Origin: Bacteroidales bacterium
Lineage (GTDB): Bacteria > Bacteroidota > Bacteroidia > Bacteroidales > UBA932
Length of the DNA stretch: 64,000 nucleotides
NCBI GenBank assembly: GCA_017625535.1
Contig: JAGAKR010000004.1
Location: 62,001 to 126,000 of the forward strand
Direction: 5' to 3'
Of the stretch, positions 18,640 to 25,842 are shown in pieces. Below the pieces are notes generated by a model, which worked only from the letters and a program-made list of their open reading frames with translations, did not search any database and was not told the origin of the DNA. How positions within the stretch are numbered: position 1 is the stretch's first letter; every line of letters begins with the position of its first letter. Position numbers and translations under genes: made by a program.

Positions 18640-18672
18640 AAAAAAGAACTCCCGCCAATACGGCAGGAGTTC
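18640..18672 (-). terminator. Attenuator terminator of the pheA operon
   Basis: On the minus strand GAACTCCTGCC (18672-18662), loop GTATT, and GGCGGGAGTTC (18656-18646) form an 11-bp stem with one G.U pair, followed by six U residues (18645-18640). It ends only 7 nt before the pheA ATG, so a transcript stopping here lacks all structural genes. The 5' arm can instead pair with GGCGGGAG at 18710-18703, giving the alternative antiterminator. Confidence 0.93.
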
Positions 18673-18701
18673 ATAAATCTTTATCAATTCATTACATACA
18701 A

Positions 18702-18710
18702 GCTCCCGCC
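18702..18710 (-). promoter_or_regulatory. Antiterminator segment of the pheA attenuator
   Basis: GGCGGGAGC begins one nucleotide after the leader-peptide stop codon. It is almost identical to the 3' arm of the terminator and can pair with its 5' arm (18669-18662). A ribosome at the leader stop codon would cover it; a ribosome stalled at the Phe/Tyr codons would leave it free. Confidence 0.85.
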
Positions 18711-18711
18711 T

Positions 18712-18771
18712 TTATCTGGTTTCCTGATAAAAGTAATAGAAGAAGCAGTATGTAAATCGGTGTTGTCTCAT
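18712..18771 (-). CDS. Phe/Tyr leader peptide of the pheA operon (attenuation)
   Basis: A 19-codon ORF with ATG at 18771 and TAA at 18714-18712, encoding MRQHRFTYCFFYYFYQETR. Four Phe and four Tyr codons fall in codons 6-15, the composition expected of a sensor for charged tRNA-Phe and tRNA-Tyr, analogous to pheL of enterobacteria. It begins 9 nt after a consensus promoter and is followed by the antiterminator and terminator described separately. The end of the ORF can also form a hairpin (TTTATC with GATAAA, inner GG/CC). Translation is not proven; composition plus architecture make it very likely. Confidence 0.9.
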   Translation of the reverse strand: MRQHRFTYCFFYYFYQETR

Positions 18772-18780
18772 ATCTGAGCA

Positions 18781-18811
18781 CAAATTTATCCATTTTACCG
18801 CAAGTTCCAAA
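18781..18811 (-). promoter_or_regulatory. Bacteroidetes-type promoter of the pheA operon
   Basis: On the minus strand TTTG (18811-18808), a 19-nt spacer and TAAATTTG (18788-18781) match the consensus exactly. The transcription start should lie a few nt downstream, leaving almost no untranslated sequence before the leader-peptide ATG at 18771. Confidence 0.85.
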
Positions 18812-18847
18812 GGTTTTAAGATTTTTTTTAATACTGATAATAATTTA

Positions 18848-18855
18848 TAAATTTG
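18848..18855 (+). promoter_or_regulatory. -7 element of the aroB operon promoter
   Basis: TAAATTTG matches TAnnTTTG and lies 23 nt before the aroB ATG. The -33 region is only T-rich, with no exact TTTG at the right spacing. It sits back to back with the pheA promoter in the shared 107-bp region between 18772 and 18878. Confidence 0.55.
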
Positions 18856-18878
18856 TCTGCATAACAAACAAACTGTAA

Positions 18879-19946
18879 ATGACCAGTAAAATTCACATAA
18901 GCAAGGGTATCAAAGGATTACAGGAAATGCCGTTGGAAAAGGGGCGTACTTTTGTAATAATTGATAACAATTTGCAACATCTGGCGGAACATTTTAAAGA
19001 TATTCCTGTAATTTCATTAAACTTCAGCGAGAAGGAGAAGACCCTGCAGAGGGTGGAGGAAATTTCCCGGTGGCTGCTGGATGAGGGGGCAGACAGGGAT
19101 GCCCTCATTGTTGGAATTGGCGGAGGAATCACTACAGACATTACCGGCTTTACCGCCTCAATATACAAGAGGGGGGTAAGGTTTGCCTTTGTACCAACCA
19201 CCCTGCTTGCACAGGTTGATGCATCCATTGGTGGAAAGAACGGGGTGAATTTCCTCTCTTATAAAAATATCCTTGGCACAATAAACCAGCCTGAGTGGAT
19301 ATTCATTTGCCCGCAACTCCTGGCCACTCTTCCGGAAGATGAGTTCAAGGCTGGCATCTCAGAGGTGCTGAAGACATTCATTTTGTTTGACAGGCAGATG
19401 TACCGCACGGCTGTGGATTATTTCAAGGCCGTAAGGGGAGAGGATTTGTCGGGAAGAAAATATGGAGAGGCTGCTGTGGCTCTGGATATGGGGCTCCTTA
19501 CAGAGATTGTGGGGAAATGTGCAGAGTATAAATTGGGGGTTGTGGAGAGGGATGAGTTTGAAAGGGGAGAGAGAAGGGTGCTGAACCTGGGACACACTTT
19601 TGCCCACTCAATTGAGAAACTTACGGATGGGGATATTTCGCACGGGTTTGCCGTAAGTATGGGTATGGTTATTGCCGCCTCTTTTGCTGAAGCCCTGGGA
19701 TATGCCTGCGGAGGGTTCCCGGAAATGCTGGCTGCAGATCTGAGGAGTGTGGGGCTTCCTGCATCACTCCAGGACATTCCGGTTACTGCGCATCTTAAGG
19801 TGCGAGACCTGGTGGATGCCGTAAAAAAAGACAAGAAAGTTACTGGAGAGAGTATCCATTTCATCCTGCCAAAAGGGCTGCAGGAGGTGGAAGATATTCT
19901 TGTTCCGCTCAATAAGATAAAGGAGATTGCCAATGATTTGTGTTAG
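18879..19946 (+). CDS. aroB: 3-dehydroquinate synthase
   Basis: Second enzyme of the shikimate pathway (NAD- and metal-dependent). The 355-residue protein has LIVGIGGGITTDITGF, FVPTTLLAQVDASIGGKNGVN, the metal-ligand region LNLGHTFAHSIE and HGFAVSMGM. It is the first gene of a tight plus-strand operon; its last codons overlap the start of the aroD-aroA fusion by 14 bp. Confidence 0.95.
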   Translation: MTSKIHISKGIKGLQEMPLEKGRTFVIIDNNLQHLAEHFKDIPVISLNFSEKEKTLQRVEEISRWLLDEGADRDALIVGIGGGITTDITGFTASIYKRGVRFAFVPTTLLAQVDASIGGKNGVNFLSYKNILGTINQPEWIFICPQLLATLPEDEFKAGISEVLKTFILFDRQMYRTAVDYFKAVRGEDLSGRKYGEAAVALDMGLLTEIVGKCAEYKLGVVERDEFERGERRVLNLGHTFAHSIEKLTDGDISHGFAVSMGMVIAASFAEALGYACGGFPEMLAADLRSVGLPASLQDIPVTAHLKVRDLVDAVKKDKKVTGESIHFILPKGLQEVEDILVPLNKIKEIANDLC

Positions 19947-22041
19947 TGTTCAGGAAAAGGATTTTGCCAGATGCCGCCAGGTTCTTGCCGGGTGCAGGAT
20001 GGCGGAACTCAGGGGGGATCTGTGCGGTTTCACCACACAACAGATTGGGGAACTGGTGAACGGCCACCCAAACCTGCTCTATACCCACAGGCTTGCCGGA
20101 AGTTCCCTTGCAACCGCCCGCGAGCAGGTTACAGCCGCCATAATGAAGGGTGCAAAATATGTGGATATAGAGATTGAGGCACCTGTAGACTACCTCGACT
20201 ATATAAAGGCATATGCCAGGGCAAACGGCTGCAAACTGATAATATCCTACCACAATTTTGAGGGTACACAATCTTTGGAGGAACTCCAGACAATATATGA
20301 CATCTGCCGCCGCAAAGGGGCCGACATTGTAAAGATAGTTACCACTGCACACAATACATCTGATGCAGCAAGGGTGATGCAGCTGTACAGATACAGGAAG
20401 AGTGATGCAGAACTTGTTCCCGACAATTTTATGGAGCGTGGGGAGGAGAGCGGATCATTGAGCAACAGCTTTGGGGAAGAGGAGGCTTCACTTGTGGCAT
20501 TCTGTATGGGTGAGGCAGGAAAGTTCACCAGACATCTGTGCCTGCATCTTGGGGCACCCTACACATATGCCGCACTTGATGCGGAGAGTGCTACAGCCCC
20601 AGGCCAATATACAGTTGCACAAATGGAGGAACTTCTGAACCGGTCAAACTATCCATACAGGGCATTGGGGCTGGAAGAGAGCATTTTCTGTGGTGGTGAG
20701 GCACCTTCTGTGCAGATTCCCTGCTCAAAAAGCATAGCCCAGAGGGCAATTCTGGCTGCAGCGCTTGCCTGCGGCACTACCATACTGGAAAATTTTGAGC
20801 CCTGCAACGACTCTGCAGGGGCATTGGAGGTGATAAAGGGGCTTGGAGCAAGAGTTTCTGCAGAGGGCAATGTCCTGAGAATTGAGAGTGCAGGAGCCGG
20901 TTCCCTCAAGGGCATTTCCAGGATATTTACCGGGGAGAGCGGACTTCTTACCCGTCTGCTTATTCCCCTTTCGGCATATCTTTGCGCAGATGGCGGTGAG
21001 ATTGAGATTACCGGTACCGGAAGCATTTTAAAGCGCAATATGGGAGAATCTGTTGCGGCACTTGAGGCTGCCGGGGCACATTGCACCAGCAACGGGGGAT
21101 TCCTCCCTTTCAAGGTTTCCTGCGGGGATGGGAAAGGACTGTCGGGAAGAAAAAATGGAGGTCTTGTACAGGAAATTGAATTCTCCGGAAAGGAGAGTTC
21201 CCAGATTGTATCGGGCTTCCTTATGATGTTGCCCCTTATGGAGAAAGATTCCACACTTACCATTACCGAACCCACCAGCATACCATATATTGATCTTACC
21301 CTAAGGGTACTGGGGCAGTTTGGTATTGTTGTGGAACAGGAGAATGACCTGCCCCGCAAAATTGTTTACCGTATACCGGGAGGGCAGCAATACTCCCCAG
21401 CCCGCATATACCTTGATTCCGACTGGAGTTCCGCCGCCAACTTTGCCGCCGCCGGAGCCCTGCTTGGAGGCATTGAACTGAAAGAGATGCCGTTATGCTC
21501 TGCCCAGGCAGATGAAAGGATTCTGGAAATACTTGAAGTTCTTCTTGGTATCCAGCCGGTTAAAAAAATGAATTCCAACGGATTATATAATATTTTTATT
21601 GGAAGTCGGGTACCGGGTTCCGGGAAAGTCGGAGACCGAGTTCAGGAAAAAATCGCGGCCAGAAGTGTTTCCCTGCGGGATTGTCCGGATTTATTTCCAA
21701 TTGTTGCACTTTTGGCATGCACCATTCCGGGACCGGAAGAGACCATATTGGAGGGGGCGGAAAGGCTGGCTCAGAAAGAGAGCAACCGTGCGGAGAGCAT
21801 CTATACGGAACTCACAAAATTGGGATATGGCATAAGGATTGAGGGGGACAGGATGTATATCTGCGGAGACCGGGAGAAAAAAGCCGGGGAGACTATTCTG
21901 GGATGCAGTTACAATGACCACAGGATTGCAATGATGCACCATATTGCAGCCCTGCTTGGAGAGAGAGAGATAATGTTGGACAATATAAAGTGTATTGGCA
22001 AATCCTTTCCATCTTTTTTGGAAAGGCTGAAAAAACAGTAG
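19933..22041 (+). CDS. aroD-aroA: Fused type I 3-dehydroquinate dehydratase / EPSP synthase
   Basis: A 702-residue two-domain enzyme for the third and sixth shikimate steps. Residues about 1-225 are AroD: substrate-binding AELRGD, catalytic His in ISYHNFEG and Schiff-base Lys in DIVKIVTTA. Residues about 228-702 are AroA: IPCSKSIAQRAIL, GESGLLTRLL, SSQ, SDWSSAANFAAAG with the catalytic Asp, KESNRAESI and NDHRIAM. The key residues of both domains look intact. ATG at 19933 is preferred over an upstream TTG because AAGGAG lies 7 nt before it. The gene overlaps aroB by 14 bp and is 1 bp from aroC. A fusion of these two steps is not the usual arrangement. Confidence 0.93.
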   Translation: MICVSVQEKDFARCRQVLAGCRMAELRGDLCGFTTQQIGELVNGHPNLLYTHRLAGSSLATAREQVTAAIMKGAKYVDIEIEAPVDYLDYIKAYARANGCKLIISYHNFEGTQSLEELQTIYDICRRKGADIVKIVTTAHNTSDAARVMQLYRYRKSDAELVPDNFMERGEESGSLSNSFGEEEASLVAFCMGEAGKFTRHLCLHLGAPYTYAALDAESATAPGQYTVAQMEELLNRSNYPYRALGLEESIFCGGEAPSVQIPCSKSIAQRAILAAALACGTTILENFEPCNDSAGALEVIKGLGARVSAEGNVLRIESAGAGSLKGISRIFTGESGLLTRLLIPLSAYLCADGGEIEITGTGSILKRNMGESVAALEAAGAHCTSNGGFLPFKVSCGDGKGLSGRKNGGLVQEIEFSGKESSQIVSGFLMMLPLMEKDSTLTITEPTSIPYIDLTLRVLGQFGIVVEQENDLPRKIVYRIPGGQQYSPARIYLDSDWSSAANFAAAGALLGGIELKEMPLCSAQADERILEILEVLLGIQPVKKMNSNGLYNIFIGSRVPGSGKVGDRVQEKIAARSVSLRDCPDLFPIVALLACTIPGPEETILEGAERLAQKESNRAESIYTELTKLGYGIRIEGDRMYICGDREKKAGETILGCSYNDHRIAMMHHIAALLGEREIMLDNIKCIGKSFPSFLERLKKQ

Positions 22042-22042
22042 T

Positions 22043-23014
22043 ATGAACAGTTACGGAACAAACTTCAGAATCTCCATATTCGGGGAATCCCACGGGAAAC
22101 TCATTGGTGTTGCAATGGATGGTGTCCCTGCCGGAATATCCCTTTCGGAAGAGGATTTTATGGCAGACCTCAACCGCCGCAGAAGCGGAGCCAGGGGTAC
22201 AACACCAAGGAAAGAGGACGACATCCCGCACATAGTGAGCGGCACATTTGAAGGATGCACAACAGGGGCCCCACTTACAGTGGTTTTTGAGAACAACAAT
22301 ACAATCTCAAAGGATTACTCGCTGTTCAGGGAGATACCACGCCCAGGACACGCAGATTTCACCGCCCAGGTGAAGCATAACTTCTTCAACGACATAAGGG
22401 GTGGAGGACATTTTTCCGGAAGGCTTACTCTTGCCCTTGTGGCCGCAGGGGTTGTGGCAAAGAAAATACTCGGGAACATAAGGATAAATGCACAGATTAC
22501 CGCCATTGCAGGGCTTGCAGACCCTTCAAAATGGGATGCCGCAATAGAGGGGGCAATGGCTGAGGGAGACTCTGTAGGCGGCATAATTGAGTGTACCTGC
22601 ACAGGGGTTCCTGCAGGATTGGGAGAACCTTTCTTCAACTCGCTTGAATCTGAAATTGCCCATCTGGCATTCTCAATTCCAGGTGTGAGGGGAATTGAGT
22701 TCGGAGACGGATTTGCAGCCGCCGCAATGAAAGGGAGCGAGCATAACGACTGTTTCACAGACATAGACGGCCACACCGCCACAAACGGTGCAGGAGGGAT
22801 AAACGGCGGGATAAGCAACGGCAACCCTATTGTGTTCAGGATTGCAGTAAAACCAACCTCCAGCATATCAAAAGTACAGCACACCGCAAACTTCATTACC
22901 GGAGAAATTGAAGAATTCTCAGTAAAAGGGAGACACGATGCCTGCATAGCACTCCGCTGCCCTGTAATTGTAGAGGCAATAGCGGCAATTGCACTGGCAC
23001 AACACATACAATAA
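22043..23014 (+). CDS. aroC: Chorismate synthase
   Basis: Converts EPSP to chorismate with reduced FMN. The 323-residue protein has FRISIFGESHGKLIG, the AroC signature region RPGHADFTAQVKHNF, GGGHFSGRLTLAL, and GGINGGISNG near the C-terminal half. It is shorter than the ~360 residues common in the family, mainly at the C-terminus. It starts 1 bp after the fusion gene and is followed by a terminator at 23020-23043. Confidence 0.93.
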   Translation: MNSYGTNFRISIFGESHGKLIGVAMDGVPAGISLSEEDFMADLNRRRSGARGTTPRKEDDIPHIVSGTFEGCTTGAPLTVVFENNNTISKDYSLFREIPRPGHADFTAQVKHNFFNDIRGGGHFSGRLTLALVAAGVVAKKILGNIRINAQITAIAGLADPSKWDAAIEGAMAEGDSVGGIIECTCTGVPAGLGEPFFNSLESEIAHLAFSIPGVRGIEFGDGFAAAAMKGSEHNDCFTDIDGHTATNGAGGINGGISNGNPIVFRIAVKPTSSISKVQHTANFITGEIEEFSVKGRHDACIALRCPVIVEAIAAIALAQHIQ

Positions 23015-23019
23015 AAAAG

Positions 23020-23043
23020 AAGGGGTCCTCCAAAGGCCCCTTT
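23020..23043. terminator. Terminator after aroC
   Basis: AAGGGG at 23020-23025 pairs with CCCCTTT at 23037-23043 between convergent genes. One TTCCCGACA repeat copy (23048-23056) follows at once. Confidence 0.75.
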
Positions 23044-23067
23044 ATTCTTCCCGACAGCATTACACTG

Positions 23068-25617
23068 CTATAGAGTAAGTTTCACACCAAAGGCACAGTT
23101 CCTTCCCTGACCCCAATAACCTGTAAAGGTCTTTATTGTATGGTCTGCGCCATCTTTTCCGCGCTCTATATACCACTCATCAAAGAGGTTGTTAAGATTG
23201 AAGAACATATTCACCCCAAGAGCCTTGTTGCCCATAATAAAATGACGCATATAATTTACGCTCAAATTTACCAGGTGGTAATCCGGAAGTTTGTAAGGCT
23301 CAGTGCGGTCCTGGGCATCAGTTCTGGTGTTGGGCTCAAAATCTGCCCAATAACGGGCATTGTAGTTCCAGCCTATCTGCACATTCAGTTCACCGCTTTT
23401 TGCATATGAAATTGCCCCGTGCGGATCAACTGAAGAGTATCCTCCAAGAGCTGCAATAGGATTGAATGAGAGGCTTGCCCCAATCTGGGTCTGAGGGGCA
23501 TCACCTACAGGAAGTCCGTCGCTGTATACATTTATCTCCTGTGCCACCTGGCCTGTGTAGTTGTCATAGATTTTGGCACTCACATCATTTTTCCACTCCC
23601 ATTTTCCTACAGAAGCATATCCTGCAAGCTTGCCCCAACGGGCAAAATTGTAATAGGCATCCACCTCTATTCCAAAATGGAAGGCATCCAGACCTGTAAT
23701 CATATACTTGTAAGCCTCCTCTTCCAACGGTTTGTAAGGGGAACTCATAATGGACTTGTTCTTCCAGTAACTTGCGTAGAAAGTTGCCTCCACTCCTGCA
23801 CGGTTGAGCACCGAACGGAAGCCGAACTCTCCAAGGTAGTTCTGTTCATTCTTCACCCCTTCCGAAACCTGGTTGTTGCCGCTTGCAAAGAATACGCTTG
23901 AATACGGAACCCTGCTGTAATATGCACCGTTAAGATACAGGCTTGATGCGCTCTTTCCACCATTCTGTGCGGCACCTATCCTGTACAGGGCACCAGCCTT
24001 TACGGCACCGCCGATACCGGTTGCCCAATCGCTGTAGATGTCATCCACATAATTGTATTTGTCCCACCTCTGGGTGGTTGATCCGTTAAGTGATGCACCC
24101 AACTCCACATTCCAGCTGGTGTTCTTGAATGCCAAAGAAGTGTACAGAGTCCCAAAATGGGTATTCTTGCCGTTGCGTGTACGGATATAATCCCCTACCT
24201 TCTTTATAGGGTTTCTCCCCGCCTCCCCGGCCAATGATTTTGTTGCATAATCCTCATACCAGTACTCGCCTCCAAGCAAGTCAGTAATCTGCTCCTTCTC
24301 CCAAGTGAGGTATCCCTGGTAATGGAGGCCGCCACCAAGAGTGAACTTATCTGAGAGATCCAGTTCAAAGGCACTCTTTGCCCCTATCTGGGTATGCCCG
24401 GCTATGTAGTCGCTCAAAGCATTCTGGGCAGAACGCTCCTTCTCTGTTGTTCCGTTCCTGTACGCCTCCTTGTTCTCTGCCACTACAGCATCCCAATCAA
24501 CGTGGCCGTCTTTTTGGTGTGCAGCAATACTCTTCCCTTTTGTCTCTGTCCAGAAACCGCCTCCGTGGGCAATGGCCATATAAAGGGCATTGTTCAAGGA
24601 GAAGTTCCTCTGTTTCTCCCCTACCTTTGAATGGTAATAGTGGTTAAGGGTAAAGTATGGTTTGTGGTAATTGTTGCGGCTTATGCTGCGGGCTTCGCGG
24701 GATCCGTCGGGAAGAGTAATATATCCCCAGTTTTTGCTGTAGTCCCTGCCATATTTCTCCACCTCCTCAAGTTTCAGGCGGGCAGAGCGCTGGCTGTGCT
24801 TCTCGGGCGAGCCCATTGCAGTAAAGAGCAATGAGTGTTTTGAATTGATTTTTTTGCTCACAGAGACCAGGTATGACCACGCATCCACATCTGTACATTC
24901 AACCCAACTGCTTCCCCATACCCTTGACAGGAGCATTGAAACACCCCATCCGTTTCCAAGTTCACCGCTGTTGTAATTTACAAAAGCCTTTGAGGTGCCG
25001 CCACCTGCATAATTGTAGCCCACGCCATAAGAAGGGTTCACACCAGGGCTCTTGGTAATGATGTTTATACTGCCGCCAACAGAGTTGTCGCTGAGCATAC
25101 TGCCTCCCACTCCCTTCTGAACCTGTATGTTTGCTGTTGCATCTGTAAGTCCCAGCCAGTTGTTCCAGTACATGCTTCCGCTGGTGAGGCCAGATATTGG
25201 AATACCGTTGAGCAGAACGGAGATGTTCTCCTGCTTGAATCCCCTTATGTTTATCTTGGCATCGCCGTAACTTCCGGTCTCTGCAGTTGCATAAATGCCC
25301 GGAATATCCCTAAGGAGTTCGGGATAGGTGCGCCCTGCAGCCTGCACTGCAATGGTTTTCTCATCTATATCCACAAGGCGGAGGGGAGATACATTCCTCT
25401 TTTTCATTCCCGACGAAACTACAACCTCCTTAATGAGGAAAGATGTGTCGGGAAGCTGCCTTTCAGGTTCCACAAATGAATCCCCGCCCTTCAGTGCAGA
25501 AGATGAGGGTTTGTTGTTATTGTCTTTTGAAATTGAAGGTGCTGCCTGGATATCTGTAATGGCAACACAACATAAAAGCGCCGCAGCGCATAGCTGAGTG
25601 TAAAAAGTTTTGAACAT
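23068..25617 (-). CDS. TonB-dependent outer-membrane receptor under FMN riboswitch control (probable flavin uptake)
   Basis: An 849-residue receptor. It has a signal peptide (FKTFYTQLCAAALLCCVAITDIQA), a plug domain (ELLRDIPGIYATAETGSYGDAKINIRGF, VLLNGIPI, VQKGVGGSMLSDNSVGGSINI) and a large barrel ending in CAFGVKLTL. It lacks the SusC-type N-terminal extension and has no SusD partner. ATG at 25617 is chosen because the signal peptide begins there and the FMN riboswitch occupies the upstream DNA; a frame extension to 25680 would translate the aptamer. The riboswitch implies that expression falls when FMN is plentiful, so import of riboflavin or a flavin precursor is the best guess (inference). 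Confidence 0.93.
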   Translation of the reverse strand: MFKTFYTQLCAAALLCCVAITDIQAAPSISKDNNNKPSSSALKGGDSFVEPERQLPDTSFLIKEVVVSSGMKKRNVSPLRLVDIDEKTIAVQAAGRTYPELLRDIPGIYATAETGSYGDAKINIRGFKQENISVLLNGIPISGLTSGSMYWNNWLGLTDATANIQVQKGVGGSMLSDNSVGGSINIITKSPGVNPSYGVGYNYAGGGTSKAFVNYNSGELGNGWGVSMLLSRVWGSSWVECTDVDAWSYLVSVSKKINSKHSLLFTAMGSPEKHSQRSARLKLEEVEKYGRDYSKNWGYITLPDGSREARSISRNNYHKPYFTLNHYYHSKVGEKQRNFSLNNALYMAIAHGGGFWTETKGKSIAAHQKDGHVDWDAVVAENKEAYRNGTTEKERSAQNALSDYIAGHTQIGAKSAFELDLSDKFTLGGGLHYQGYLTWEKEQITDLLGGEYWYEDYATKSLAGEAGRNPIKKVGDYIRTRNGKNTHFGTLYTSLAFKNTSWNVELGASLNGSTTQRWDKYNYVDDIYSDWATGIGGAVKAGALYRIGAAQNGGKSASSLYLNGAYYSRVPYSSVFFASGNNQVSEGVKNEQNYLGEFGFRSVLNRAGVEATFYASYWKNKSIMSSPYKPLEEEAYKYMITGLDAFHFGIEVDAYYNFARWGKLAGYASVGKWEWKNDVSAKIYDNYTGQVAQEINVYSDGLPVGDAPQTQIGASLSFNPIAALGGYSSVDPHGAISYAKSGELNVQIGWNYNARYWADFEPNTRTDAQDRTEPYKLPDYHLVNLSVNYMRHFIMGNKALGVNMFFNLNNLFDEWYIERGKDGADHTIKTFTGYWGQGRNCAFGVKLTL

Positions 25618-25619
25618 GA

Positions 25620-25752
25620 CATTTAAAATTTTCTTCCATCCAGACTTTGACTGTTGGCACCGTAGTTTCAACGGTTCCACCTGAAAGTTTCCCTTCAGGG
25701 TAGCGGGCTTTACCGCCAGTGGGGACTTCCACCCCGCCCCGGAAATTTTAAT
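25620..25752 (-). ncRNA. FMN riboswitch (RFN element)
   Basis: The minus strand carries the RFN consensus in order: GGGGCGGGGTG, TCCCCAC, GGCGGTAAAGCCCGC, then GGTGCCAACAGTCAAAGTC and TGGATGGAAG. The closing P1 helix pairs TAAAATTT at the 5' end with AAATTTTA at the 3' end. The aptamer ends about 3-10 nt from the receptor ATG and no terminator hairpin lies between, so control is probably at translation initiation. The only departures from consensus that I see are small (for example CACTGG for CACCGG). Confidence 0.93.
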
Positions 25753-25788
25753 ACAATGCGAATATAAGGATTTTTATCCCATTATATA

Positions 25789-25818
25789 CAAAAAAGGGGG
25801 AATTTGTTCCCCCTTTTT
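25789..25818 (-). terminator. Terminator after the serine hydrolase gene
   Basis: AAAAAAGGGGG and CCCCCTTTTTT form a strong symmetrical hairpin. It separates the hydrolase gene from the riboswitch-controlled receptor on the same strand. Confidence 0.88.
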
Positions 25819-25842
25819 TCTGAGTTATCAAACTCTTATTCT

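Noticed and set aside
20600..20700. Frameshift or missing stop between aroD and aroA
   Set aside because: The frame is continuous and both domains begin and end cleanly with a plausible linker, so a true fusion is more likely than an error.
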